Shown here in pieces: positions 1 to 12,347 of a stretch of 64,000 nucleotides of DNA. Made by a program: the position numbers and the translations under genes. The stretch's first letter is position 1. Each line of letters starts with the position of its first letter. Below the pieces are notes generated by a model. It was not told the DNA's origin. It saw only the letters and a program-made list of their open reading frames with translations, and did not search any database. Source of the DNA: Laguncularia racemosa (taxonomy: Eukaryota; Streptophyta; Magnoliopsida; Myrtales; Combretaceae); contig JBBMOL010000038.1 in assembly GCA_037954665.1 (NCBI GenBank), forward strand, positions 2,418,001-2,482,000. The letters run 5' to 3'.

Positions 1-3000
1 GAAAGATTTGCTGTTTTACTAAGAAGGTAAGTTATTCTGTTGTATAAAAAAGTGTCTATTTATTCTCTATTAGACTAAATAGACTCTAAGTGAGTATTGA
101 AAGTTATAATGTATATTTTATATAGTAATTTTTTAAAACTTGCTCTTATATAGCAAAATATGAATAACGATATCTTTATATCTTATATTTATCCTAAAAC
201 TATGATGTCTACAGAAATATAGACTCTCTTAAAATTTGTTATATAATATAATATATATTAATGGATAAAAAATAACGTTATATTTTTTTTAGTCAAGAAA
301 AAATTAAAAACAGTTTTATATTTATGTTAAAAAAAAAGGCCCAAGTCGAATACACATCCTAAATCTAATTCTTGTTGTTTATCTATGAAAACTATTTCGA
401 AAATGTCAAAAGATATGAAAAGGGAAAGCTCCCTACATTAATATTTGGTTTTGATCTTATATCAAATATTCAACTTCATTGCATTATTTCATATTTCATA
501 CTAATAACTTTTTACTTAAATATTTTCTTTATTTTGTAGAGATAAATCCCATCATTGAGGGCATTTTGGATATTAACTAAAGCAAAATAAGAAGTTGCAT
601 TGTAAAGAATGAAGATGTGGATGCATTATTTATTACTTTCTTTTCTTTTCTTTTTCTTTTTTGTAATTTCACTTTTGCCTAGAATTATCATTTATGACTA
701 ACATAAGTTAACTATTTGGAAATTTTTATTTTAGAAGAACTAGGACTATTTTGATTTCTTCGACTGCACGTGCTTTCTCTCCTAAGTTCTATCGAAGTCG
801 TTCGTTATTTTCTATGGTTAATGAGTATAGAAATGCTTCAAAAGTGATATTATAATTATAGACAAATCAATCTTCCATTTTCTATGTAATATTTTAATTT
901 CTGTAAATAATAATTTCTATTAAATTTGTTATAAGTTTTAAAAAGTTTTTGTTCAACATAACATAAACTTAAAATAATAAAGATAAAAAAAAATTACTTT
1001 TCTTATATCATAAGTTTCGCTATAGTTTTCATGAGTTTTGCTAAAGATTCTATAAATTTTTATATAAAAAAAACTTATAATATTACGTATAGATTATTTT
1101 TTTAGTATTATATAAACAAAAAATTTATGGAAAAATAATAAAAAATTTACATTTTTTATAGGATGTCCTGTCTATAGCTTCTGTAGGACATGTGTTAAAA
1201 GATAGTTTATGATTTCAAAATCAGAAATTGATATATTACATGATATTGTACAAGTAAGGCTGCATGTCTCATCCACCTTATACTCATTCGTTCATATATT
1301 TTATGATTTAATACAATATAATACTACCCTTAGCGGCTAACATATAATGTTAAATTTTTATAATTTTAATAGTCATAGCTCTTTCTAACCCGCATAACAT
1401 TTCATACATAAATGGAAAGGACCAACAATAGTAATATAAAACCAACGTGGAATATTTATTTTGGAATGCTAAAAAACTGACCTCTATCAGTTTTGCAAAC
1501 TCATAAGATATGACTTGGGAGAGAGAGGAGGTGAAGGGAGGGAAGGGATATTGACTTTTGAAAAACTAGTGGATCCATGTAATTTTAAAACTTTTCAAAA
1601 GGTCTCCATGTAATTTATTATTAAATTAATTATTATAGACCAATCATTTAGTGACATATGTCCCCTAACTACCATTAACAAATAATGATAAAATAGTATA
1701 TGTATTTGTCAAAAAGAAAAATACAAGTTATGATTTTGCATTATGGTACTCACACCATATTTATAACAATCTTTGGACATCATTATTGAAACATTAGTTA
1801 TGATAAATTTTTGAGGATATCTTATTTTCTGTAATAGTTTATATTGCTTAAAATAAAATCAATAAATAGCTTGGGATTTTTAACTAGTTATAGAAGTATT
1901 GAAAGACCATAAAATTTAAAGTCATAAAAAACTTCATGAATTTATCAAATTGATTTAGAATCCCAAGATAAAAATAGAAAACAAACAAGATGTAAACAAG
2001 TGAGCTTGTATAGGTATAACATTTTTTAGAAAGATTAAAGCTATTCTGAAATGTGTTTATTTATCTTGTTTATGTAATACAATGATAAAGAATTTAATAT
2101 GGTATTCCATTCATACATACTTTTAGGAGAAAAAGGTGTAAGTTTTTTAAATTATTTAGTTTAATTTGCTATTTAGAAATAGTCAAAGATTTTCATTTTA
2201 ATTTGGCTCAGGGACTTTGAAAAAGAAAATTTGAAAAAGAATAAAATAATTACAAGTTCATTAGACAAATCTCTTTAGTTTTTGTGTCAACCTCTTATTA
2301 ATCATGTAAATGGGTTAGGTTTGGGATGGGTTCAATGGAACCTAAACCCAACTTGGTGGAGAAGAGAGATCTTGAAACCTGACCTAACCTGATAGTGCAA
2401 TATATTCCTCAAACCCGAAGCTGCCCCATTTGCAAAAAGGAGAACCCAAACCCAACCTAAACAATGTTGTAATTTTTTTTTTCTTCAACTTATTTTCATA
2501 TGTCATTTCTTCAATTTATTATTAGCCTACTTGTGATAAAAAAGAAGAAGAAAGAAATCAAAATCTTATAAAATTTTATCATATTAAAACATAATATAAA
2601 TTATGTTAATTTGTCTGAAATCATAAGAAATTAAATAAAAAAGAACATAAAACAAAATTAATTTACACTGGATATTAAACTTAAAGATTAAGAGAGGAAC
2701 AAAAATATGGGTGCAATATGCAAATAAGAAGTCCAATAGTCCATAGATGAAAATATACATAAGAAAACATCAAATTTCACATATTTGTAAAACAACCATA
2801 ATTAGAAAGCTCCACCTGCAATGAAATGTAACATATATTAACAACTGAAATTTTCTTATAAAAAAAAACTATAATCATATATTTTTACTTACCCACTCTT
2901 AAAACCACATAATTCTAGAATTCACCCTCAATTATCTATATATTTACGAAGAGAAAAAAATCAGATAGTGGGCAATAAAAGCTTTATTAATAACTAAAGA

Positions 3001-3039
3001 AAAGCAAATGTTATGTAATCTAAACTCTTTCCTTTTATT
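1..3039. other. AT-rich intergenic DNA, no gene seen
   Basis: Three kilobases of very AT-rich sequence with no convincing coding region on either strand. Around 2304-2465 there is a patch rich in GGTTTGGG and CCCAAACCC words, a composition often seen near the ends of plant hAT elements. It could be the outer part of the adjacent transposase pseudogene, but I could not pair it with a second terminus. Nothing else stands out. Confidence 0.6.
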
Positions 3040-5277
3040 TCATATGATAGCCAGCTTTGAGTACACATCAATGCCTCAATTGTATCTGGATTGAGTCAAC
3101 TTCTGTGTGAGCTGATTACTCATCCACCGATACTAAATGCTAATTCAAAAGCAATTGTTGATACAAGAACAGCTAATATATCCCTAGCTATTTCTTGTAA
3201 TGTAGGATACTTGATTCCATTTGATTTCCACCAGCTAAGGATATCAAAATTATCTATCCAAGGCAACACAGGTTCTTCTAAGTAATGCTCCAACTCTGAT
3301 TTTACTTAGCCATCAATATTGATGGAGTGCAAATATTGTACCAACCTTGATTTTCTTGTAATATTAGTAAAAATAGTATCATTGCTTGTTAGAGAACTTG
3401 AAGAAGTACTAGCAATGGGAGTGCTCTTACTCTGACGATATTTGGCGTTAATATGATATTCTTGCACCAATTGAAAACAAGTATTTCGAACATTTATAAT
3501 ATGCACATCACCCCTAATATTTTTCAAACTTCCATAGAAGTACTCACCCCATAAATATTTTTCAAAACAAGTATTCCATAGAAGTACTCACCCCATAAAT
3601 ATTACTAAACGCAAAGCCAACAACCTTCATTTTAAAGTGTGGATCTAAAACAGTACAAACAACCATAAACGCAAAGCCAACAACCTTCATTTTAAAGCGT
3701 GGATCTAAAATAGTACAAACAACCATAATAATATGCACATCACCCCTAATATTTTTCAAACTTCTCAAGCATTTTATAGGCCATTGTACTAATATTGACA
3801 TCAACAAAGTCCTTCCATTCAATCAAAGCTTCCCTAATTTCATACACCTTATCAAAATAATAGTTTGTCGTCGAATATTGAGTACCAAAAAAAAATATTA
3901 GTTACCTCATAAAATATTGCCAACTTGTTACAGATTTCCTCTACTAACTCCCAGTCATCATTTGTTGGAAGACATTTGCAATGTCTATCCATATGCTGAA
4001 CTTTGTAGAAAATTTCTTTATATCCAATTGCTGTGACAAGCATATCATATGTTGAGCTCCATCTGGTTTTGCTATCTAAAGAAAGTTTTCTACAATACAA
4101 AATATCCAATTGCTTGCATCCCTCTCCAAACTTCTCTACTTGTGATGGTGTTGTAGACTAAAATGTGATACTATCACGAATATTCTCTATTGCTTTTTCT
4201 ATTATACTCACACCTTCCTTCACAATTAAGTTTAAGATATGTGCACAACAGCGCATATGAAAGACCTTCCCACGAAGAATTAGATCATCTTTTCGCAGCT
4301 TTAACAATAAAGTTGCGATCATGGCATCATTCGTAGAACAATTATCTACATTGACTGTAGATAATTTTCTATCCAAACTCCATAACATTAGCAACTCAAA
4401 CAAATAATCAACAAGTACCTCATTTGTATGCAAAGTTGGAACATACACAAAACTACATAAATATATAAATAAGGTTAATAGAAATATATAAATATACTTT
4501 TTAAGTAGATAAAATAAGAAAGACATGATAATAAAGAAGCTTACTTCAACAATCGACTTTAAAGCCTTTAACTACTGTCAATAAAGTGTACCGTCATGGT
4601 CAGGTATCCCTTTTTTTATTAGATGTCCACATGTCTGTTGTTATGGCAACTTGAGAATTTAGTCCTTTCAACATCACTCCCAATTTTTCCTTCTCCCCAT
4701 TGCATAAGCTCATAATTTCTTTCCTCATGGTGGTGTGACTAATATGATTTACCAATGGTTGAATGCTACTAATATATTCTCTAAACCACTCATGTTGAAC
4801 CATGGAAATGGGATACTCATGAACAATAATTTCCTTTGCAAGTTTCTATCTCGATATTTCTTGATTGAATGACCAATTTCCAATCCTTAAACCACTATCA
4901 CCATCACTTTCTCTTTTTTCAATAGATAGAAAACATTGCCTTATGTCTCCTTCTTTTTTTCTCTACAAGCACCTATTCAAATGATTATGCAAATGTTTTG
5001 TTCCATTTGAACTATTTGCTTTTAGTCTTTTATTACAATGATTGCATATAGCAAAAACCTCCCCAGCTATTGTTTTTTTCACCATGCCATTCCACATACT
5101 AGAAGTTAAATTATGGTTGCTAGGATTATCACTTGCATCGGCATTGCTTGCAACTTTAGAACTTGATATAGCTTTTGGTTTTCTTGATGCACCTTTCTTT
5201 TGAAATCTAGATGTTGAAAATGAAATTTCCTCAACTTCATTTACATCCATGTTCTTCTCAATTTCATGTATGTCCAT
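3040..5277 (-). pseudogene. hAT transposase pseudogene, SLEEPER-like (BED finger to hATC dimerisation domain)
   Basis: Decayed transposase of the plant RICESLEEPER/DAYSLEEPER type, whose intact relatives are nuclear DNA-binding cut-and-paste transposases or domesticated derivatives. The likely ATG is at 5277-5275. In order down the minus strand: an acidic N-terminus; a BED zinc finger near 4970-5090 (CNHC, then HLHNHLNRC); VHEYPISMVQHEWF near 4800; AITTDMWTS near 4630; VDNCSTNDA and FHMRCCAHILNLIVK near 4220-4370; SKTRWSSTYDML near 4050; LDPRFKMKVV; and a hATC segment (FDILSWWKSNGIKYPTL) near 3150-3240. A 92-bp AT-rich insert at 4453-4544 has GT..AG ends on the minus strand and splicing it keeps frame, so it is a probable old intron. 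Many stops and frame changes break the gene. Two TGA stops in the hATC segment stand where relatives usually have arginine. It cannot encode an active transposase as it stands. Confidence 0.88.
3601..3720 (-). repeat. 60-bp in-frame tandem duplication inside the hAT pseudogene
   Basis: Bases 3601-3660 and 3661-3720 are near-identical 60-bp copies. Read on the minus strand they duplicate exactly 20 codons around the LDPRFK motif (the second copy reads LDPHFK), without shifting frame. Neighbouring words are also shuffled: a segment containing ATGCACATCACCCC occurs at about 3499-3530 and again at 3730-3765, and CCATAGAAGTACTC occurs near 3530 and 3577. The block looks like nested local duplication after the element died. 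Confidence 0.9.
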
Positions 5278-6099
5278 TTTCCCTACATTGCATAATAAAT
5301 TTTGTAAATATTTTAGTATCACAAATGCCAATATACAGTTAATCATAATTATGAAAAAAAAAATATACCATCAATCAAAGACAAGCAAGTGAGCACTTAA
5401 TTTTTCAATAAATTTTAACCCCAAAAATACCAAACACTTATGCTCCAGTGAACTAAGATATATGATATTACCAAAGGAGATGAAATAATCAATGATCGAC
5501 TTAATGACTATTGGAACCAAAGCTATATGATCCATGCACTGAGTGTATGATAATTTTATATCTAATGAATAATCATACCAAATCACTGTGAAAGGAACTA
5601 ATGATGCTTGAATAAGGTATATCAAAAATTGCAAATTGTGTCCATTTCCCTAATTTCTTTCTGCACATATAAAGACTATGATACGAAGTATTTCTATATT
5701 TTGTGTAGATATTAATCCTTTTAAGTATGAACCTCTATGGGAAACTGGGAATCTTCAGATTGATTGAGGAATGTTGGGATTCGATGACCAACTGAGCTTT
5801 TGAGCATAAATTTAGATCAATACATATGATAGTCTCTTGCCCATTTTTAGACTAAGTAATCACTTGATCATGGAGATTATTTATATCAACATAATGTCAA
5901 CAGATGTTCATAGATGACCCACTACATTCAAACACCAATATCCTATATTGCAGGACTTTATTATAAACAAATTGCTAAAAACAATTCAATAAATGAACAA
6001 TAAATAACTGTCTTCATTTATTACACTTGAACTTGTTTAATTACCACAATATTTTGGTTCTGATGTACAAAACCATATGCATCATCCGTGGAGAAGACA
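5278..6099. other. Spacer between two hAT-derived elements
   Basis: AT-rich, with only short unconvincing reading frames. The 87-codon frame at 5371-5634 on the minus strand matches nothing I recognise. It probably includes the 5' flank or terminus of the adjacent transposase pseudogene, but I found no terminal repeat. Confidence 0.5.
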
Positions 6100-6867
6100 C
6101 TTGCAGTCAAGATTGTCAAAATCGTGATTTTACGTAGAATCGTCAGAGGGTCCGTAGAATTGAAACATAAAAATGAAACGTAGAAATGTAAATTTTTACA
6201 ACATTTGTAAAATAACTTTCAAATATTAAAAATTTACTTATAGTAGTCATTAAAAAGTCTAATTGATAATAGAAATAAAAAGATTCAACATATATTTTGG
6301 TTACAAATTGCAATAAAAGTCATAATATATATAATCAAGCATAAAGTTGCACAATATAGATAATCAACCATAAAAATAATCAACCACAAGTCCCAACAAA
6401 AATTATGAATTCATAAATCATAATACAAAACAAGAACTAAAATAAATTAGCAACTTCCACACCCACAAGTGAAGATCTTACCCTCAAGATTCGAAAAAAA
6501 AAAAAAAACCAAACGAAACCCAGAAGAACAAGTGAAGAACAAAAGACCGAACACAAGCTAACAAGAGGAGGAAATAAGGCATGAATCACGAGCAAGGAAA
6601 AGTGAGGAATTAATTCTATGGGCATTCCGGTTTCCGCGACTCTAAGTCAGGCTCTAACTGTCCAAACTATAGCCAGTGTAGGAGTGGTCACATATCACAT
6701 CAGTCATCACATCTCTAGAAGTCCAGAGTACTCTCACATCTCACCTCTCTCCTTTTTTTCCTCTTTTGGTTCATATGTCTATTTGGGCTGGGCACTAGGC
6801 AACACGCAAAGCCAAACCACATCAAACAGGTTGGGTTGGGCTGGGACAAGGAGAAAGGAAGGCTAGG

Positions 6868-8829
6868 TGTCGAGTCTAATTTTAAAATTTTCATTTATGT
6901 TCCTAATCCGATTCATATTGGATCCTATGCTCATCAAATATAAATCCTCGACTTGAACTATGAATTTTATTATTTATGTGAAGTTGCCAACCAACTGAAG
7001 TTGGAAAAAAATTATTAAATTAGAACTAATTGAGCGGATTGATTCTAATTTAGACAATTAGTCGACGAAATCTCCTGTTATATTTTTATAAATGAAAAAG
7101 AAGAAGAAAGAAAAACAAGAGATTCTCAACTCGAGGTTATCCTATTAAAACCCTAAAGTTACCACCTTACCATTCTGAAATTTGAGTCATATTCTGATAT
7201 CTTTTTTCTTTTCTTATAAAAAAGAAGATGGTAAAAATTACACTAATGACGATTTGAAAAATGATTTTTTTATTTTTTTTAGAGTTTCCCCATAAGGGTG
7301 TCTACATACCCACTATTCAGGATTAAACAAGCCGTAGTTCGCTTTTTTATGAAAAAGCTTTAGCGAGTTTGTTTAAGTTTTAATTATGAAAACATACCGG
7401 GTTTATATTCATTATCATTTTCAAGACTTAAAAAAAAAAAAACTAAGCCTATGCTTTATTATTTCATTTTCTAAAAGTCTTGATTTAAAGAAAACCAATT
7501 TTGAATTTATTTTTAAAAAAGGATTTTTTTAAGTGACAAAACAATTCATTATTAATTTTTAATTCATATTATTAATCTACTAATTCTAATTTAATAATTA
7601 AATTTTATTTATTTATTTATTTTTCATTTTTTTAATTATTATTTTTATATTAAATTAGACATATTTATTTATTAAAATTCTAAAACTTAATTAAAATCTT
7701 AATTTTTTTATTTTTGGATTACTATTAAAAAAATTATTTCTAATAAATGAATATCTAAATTAAATGGATAAATAAATGAAATAAAATAAATAAAAAATCG
7801 AAAAAACCAACTACCTTGGATGTTGGTCGCAGATCAGATTAGGTCTGATCAATCGGGTTGAGTCACGACGGTTGGAGGATCCTCGTCAACGGCGTTCCGA
7901 TGGCTTTCGAAGGCGATTGAGGGTTGCTTCTAAGCTTTCTGAGGGTGGGTAATCCAACTGTGGTGGTGGATTTCTTCAAAAACTCCTCCAGGTGGTGGTT
8001 CGTAGCTTGGTCGGCGGTCGCGGAAAGGAGGAACTCCGGTGAGCTTCAAAACCTCTGATTTTTCACTCTTTTCTCACTTTTGATCCGTCATCTAGCTTCC
8101 CCACGTTGTGCTCTATTTATAGGCACCAGAAATCGAGCTGGATAAGCTCGGATTTCCCTCAGATAGGCATGAATCGTATCTTCAGTTGAAACCCAAACCC
8201 AATTTGCTCTATATTCGTGTAAATCTTTGATTTTGTTACGATTTGTGTTAATTGGATGATGTTTATCTTATTTTTATTAAAGATTTATTTGATTTATGCA
8301 AAAAAATTATATCAAAATGGTCGGATTTCATTTTTCCCGCAGTTGACGACCGTTTCAAATGAAGGTTGAAGACGATTACGTGCCCGACGCGTGTACTCCC
8401 TCCGTCCAATCACAAGCTGACTCGTGTTCTGGGCAAAGGAAAAAAAAAATGCAAAACGCGGATTGCATCTCCCATGATTCGAACTCGTGACCGAGCCTTT
8501 CTCCCCTCCTCCCCCACCCCCCCACCCCACCCTGCGCAAGGCTGAAGCCCAAACCTAGCCCACTTTCTCGTTTTTTTATTAATAGTAAATTATACATATG
8601 CATTGCAATTTTTATTATTTTTATATTATTTTGAAATTTAAAAAATTTATAAAAATTATTTAACATCTTTTATTATTATTTCTATCATCATTTTCTAAAA
8701 TTGGTATATTTTTTCTATTTATTTTTTTCAGTATTTTTCCTTTATTTTTGCAAAATAGAAGGAAAATTGAAAAAAAAATGACAAAATAAACATTATTTGT
8801 GATTAAGGGGCAAAAATGGGGTGTTTACA
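6868..8829 (-). repeat. 3' LTR of element A
   Basis: About 1.96 kb, aligning by eye along its length with 14411-16353. In the minus sense it starts TGTAAACACC at 8829. A TATA-like CTATAAATAG lies at 8112-8122. A tRNA-like B box lies at 8475-8485. A G-rich tract on the minus strand, complement of the C-runs near 8503-8532, sits where the 5' LTR has a long pure homopolymer. Confidence 0.88.
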
Positions 8830-8846
8830 GCTGCCTCTTTTTATAG
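8830..8846 (-). other. Polypurine tract of element A
   Basis: On the minus strand this reads CTATAAAAAGAGGCAGC, directly abutting the 3' LTR start TGTAAA. Purine-rich tracts at this position prime plus-strand DNA synthesis in LTR retrotransposons. Element B has the same arrangement at 52321-52337, which supports the call. Confidence 0.75.
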
Positions 8847-8879
8847 TAAAGTTTAAAAAACTTAACTAAAAAGACAACA

Positions 8880-10285
8880 AAGACGTTATTTTTGGCCGAT
8901 AGACTAAGTAGATAACGCCATAGTTAGCTAATTATCTAAACTTAGTTCTAGTAGAAAAAATGCTTCATGAGCTAATGATCCCACGAATGCTTTGTGATGA
9001 TTAATACTACTTGGGGAGTGATATTAAACAATCTAACAACTTGGAGTAAGATATCATCTAGAAAAGTACTTTATATGCTAACTAATCGACAATAGGAAAC
9101 ATCTCAGAGATTGTTTATGGAATGTGTTATTGTGAGTGAACTAGCTGATAATAGGAAGCGTCCTACAGGACTAGCGACCATAAAGAAGAGATTATTTATG
9201 GAAGCGCTCTTATGAGCTGGCCACCTGATAACAGAAAGCGTCTTGCTAGACTAATGACTGTTGAAGAAGAAATGTTCTAAAAGAGTGCTTTTACTAGCTG
9301 ACTAATCGATGATAGGAAACATCTCAGAGATTGTTTAGGAATGTGTTATTATGAGTGAACTAACTAATAACAGGAAGCGTCCTACAGGACTAGCGACTGT
9401 AAAGAAGAGATTGTTTATGAAAGCGCTCTTATGAGCTGGCCACCTGACAATAGAAAGCGTCTGATTAGACTAGCGACTGTTGAAAAAGAAATGTTCTAAA
9501 AGAGTGCTCTCATGAGTTGACTAATCGATATTAGGAAGTGTCTTATAGGACTAACAACCTTAAAGAAGGAAATTTCTAGAAAAGTGCTCTTATGAGCTAA
9601 TTGATCGATATTATGAAGTATCTTATAAGACTAACAACCTTAAAGAAGGAAATTTCTATAAAAGTGCTCTTATAAGCTGACTGATCGATGATAGGAAGTG
9701 TCTCATTTAGACTCGCAATTCTAAAAGGAAATTATCTAGAAAAGTGCTTTTATGAGCTGACTAATCAATGATAGGAAGCGTCTCATTTAGACTCGTAACC
9801 CTAAAAAGAAATTATCTAGAAAAGTGTTCTTATGAGCTAACTAATCGATAATAGGAAGTGCATCTTCAGACATACAATCTTAAGAAAGTTTAGGAAAGTG
9901 CTCCATTATGGGTTGACTTTAAGCTATTGCATCTGGGAAAGTGCCCCATTGTGGGCTGACTAACCGATAATAGGAAGTGTCATCTTTGGACTTGCAAACC
10001 TGAAAAAGGATATTTAAGTAAGTACCCCCATCGTGGGCTAACTACTTGACAGTGGGAAGCGCCTCTTTAGACTTGCAACCATAAGAGAGGATAGCTAAGA
10101 AAGTGCCCCATTGCGGGCTAACTAAGTGATAGTGAGAAGCGTCCCTAAGAAAGAAAATTTAGGACAGTATCCCATTATGGGTTAACTAACTGATGGTGAA
10201 AAGTGTCTCTTTAGACTTACAACCCTGAAAACAAAGTTTAGGAAAGTATCACATTATGGGCTAACTAACTGATAATGAATTCCTA
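8880..10285 (-). repeat. Degenerate tandem-repeat field in the 3' untranslated region of element A
   Basis: Recurring words include AGGAAGCGTCT, TAGACTAGCGAC, AAAGTGCTCTTATGAGCTGACTAAT and, toward 10285, AAAGTGCCCCATTGTGGGCT. They form imperfect units of very roughly 90-120 bp with shorter subunits. The field lies between the purine tract and the non-coding interior. Hypervariable tandem repeats in this position are a known feature of Ogre and related Tat-lineage elements and have seeded satellites in some plants. The units near the LTR are more diverged than those in element B. Confidence 0.82.
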
Positions 10286-10289
10286 AGTG

Positions 10290-12347
10290 AGAATCTTATT
10301 TTTCCAATAATAGTCAAGAAAACAAATGATAACTAAAAAATCTTCAAGACAATTGTTGTTTTAAACTTAGAATAAAGTGACAAGGTATTAAAATATTTTC
10401 TAGCAAACTTTGAAAATTTTCTCTTTCTTCTCAAAAAAGTCTATAAGAATTTTTTTTTTTTAAAAAAAAAAAATATTGCTAGCAAGTAAAGATTTTGACA
10501 GGGTTCCCAAAAATTCAAATAAATGGTAGGCCTCCCCTACCACTCAATAATCGCTTACTCTTCTGCCTCATTTTGCTTGGAGGGTTTGGTTTAATCTTGA
10601 AAAAGTGGTGTCTTGGCTTAATTAATCACCTCTTGAGAGGTTTCTTGCAGTTAAGACTCATATCTTCTTCTTGGGGGGCATTAAATATTTAAAATTTAGG
10701 CCAAACAACGCCAATGAGGAATGACTTTGAATTCTCTCACTCTATTTGGAAATAGATATCTCATTCTCAATTGGTTTAATCTAAGAGGACTTCCTTACCA
10801 TCTCTCGGTTTAGATATCACTATTGACTTTTATTCCAAAAATTATGATCTTTCTTATAAGTAATACACTTTGATCAATCTGTTAGGCCTTTTTAGGACTT
10901 GTAATGCAATATAGGCTATTGGTTATTGGTTTCAGAAAAGTACTAATGTTAAGGTATAGTTTGAAAGAATCATCATTTCAACCTAGGTTTACAAGTCAAG
11001 AAACCTTGAGAAAAAACCAGAATAGTACTTACCTCAGCAATTTTTTACATAAGATCAATTATTTTCAATGATTTAGAGAAGTCTTCAAAGAATGGTGGTA
11101 TATTTTTTAGCTGTAATGTCTGGGTTCTTGTATTTGGTCTTAGTATTTTCAAGTATTGCTGGGCTTTTTTGTTGTGTATAGATTTAACTACATTCTTGGG
11201 CTTTTCTCATTTCATTTCATTTCTTTTTTTTTTTCTTTCATTTTCTTTTTCCATCTTTTTTTTTCCTTTTCTTTTAGGCTTAATGGTAATCATCTCTTGT
11301 GTGTCATGTGTTTTTTTTTTTTTTCAAAATGTAGACTTTTCTTCATCAAAAGAAATAAATTATCCACGGCAAAAATTACCCTTGAATTGTTGTAATTAGG
11401 GCAAGCACTATTTAGTTAATTCCTTTTTTCTTGATTGATGTCCTTATCTTCTTAATCATCCCATTGTAAGGTAGTTCAAGACATGGTTAAATTTTGAAAC
11501 TCTTTTTATATAAGCTCAAATAAGGTTGGCGAAGGATTATAGTGTTTAGGGTAGCAAAAATGAATGCCTAACATTATTTTGATTAACGTATCAAATTCAA
11601 GAAAGACCTCCTTTAAGGAATGAGTCCAAAACCTCATATTAATAACATTCAACTTTCAAGTATTTAAGGGTTGGTGTCTGGGATGTGGTTTGCCTCTTGT
11701 CATCCTAAACCACTAGAACAAATGAGATATCTTTCCATTTTACCCTATTTGCCTATATTCACCATGTCTCATGATGTCTTTGGGAGTTATGCGCCCCTAT
11801 CAAGTGATTTAGCCTTAACTTGGCTCTCTTCTTTATGCCCTCGTTGGTAATTGACCATAGCCACTTCGAAAATGTGCCCTACAAATTAATTGTCTTTATG
11901 TCTATAACTCTTGATGGAGAGAAAGTTCAAGTGTAACCCTTAGGATAGGAGAGAGTTGGAAGGTTTTGTGTTTCGAGGCTAAATCAACATATGAGGAGAC
12001 TTTTTGAAGTGAATGGGGTCTTTCAAATTAAGAGCAAGTTATAGAGGTCTTTGGCTTTATGTTCAAAGTAAGCGACTGTGAGCTTTAGGTTAAGCTAACC
12101 ATTTAAAAGCAACTTTTAGGACCTTGAAAGGATCTCTTATTGTTAGTAACTCTTCAATTTTCTTGGCTTTGTTCTTTTGTTATTATTATTTTTAAGTAAA
12201 TATGCAAACAAGATGCTCACACAAATGCAAAAAGGAAGGGGCCAGCATTTGATTAATGATATAATACTGAAATTTTATTAATATTGCAAACTTGGAGTTC
12301 AGTACTTTGAAAAGAAAAGAAACAATATTAGTGTATCTTTCTAATTC
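10290..12347. other. Non-coding interior of element A
   Basis: Two kilobases with no recognisable protein domain on either strand. It contains pyrimidine-rich runs (for example 11205-11275) and short chance reading frames. In an autonomous relative this interval would hold gag and pol, so it may be replacement or filler DNA rather than a decayed pol: none of the usual reverse transcriptase or integrase words appear in any frame I checked. Confidence 0.6.

Noticed and set aside
11156..11399. 79- and 76-codon hydrophobic frames
   Set aside because: A T-rich run read in two frames gives poly-Phe. It is in the non-coding interior of element A, on the strand opposite to the element.
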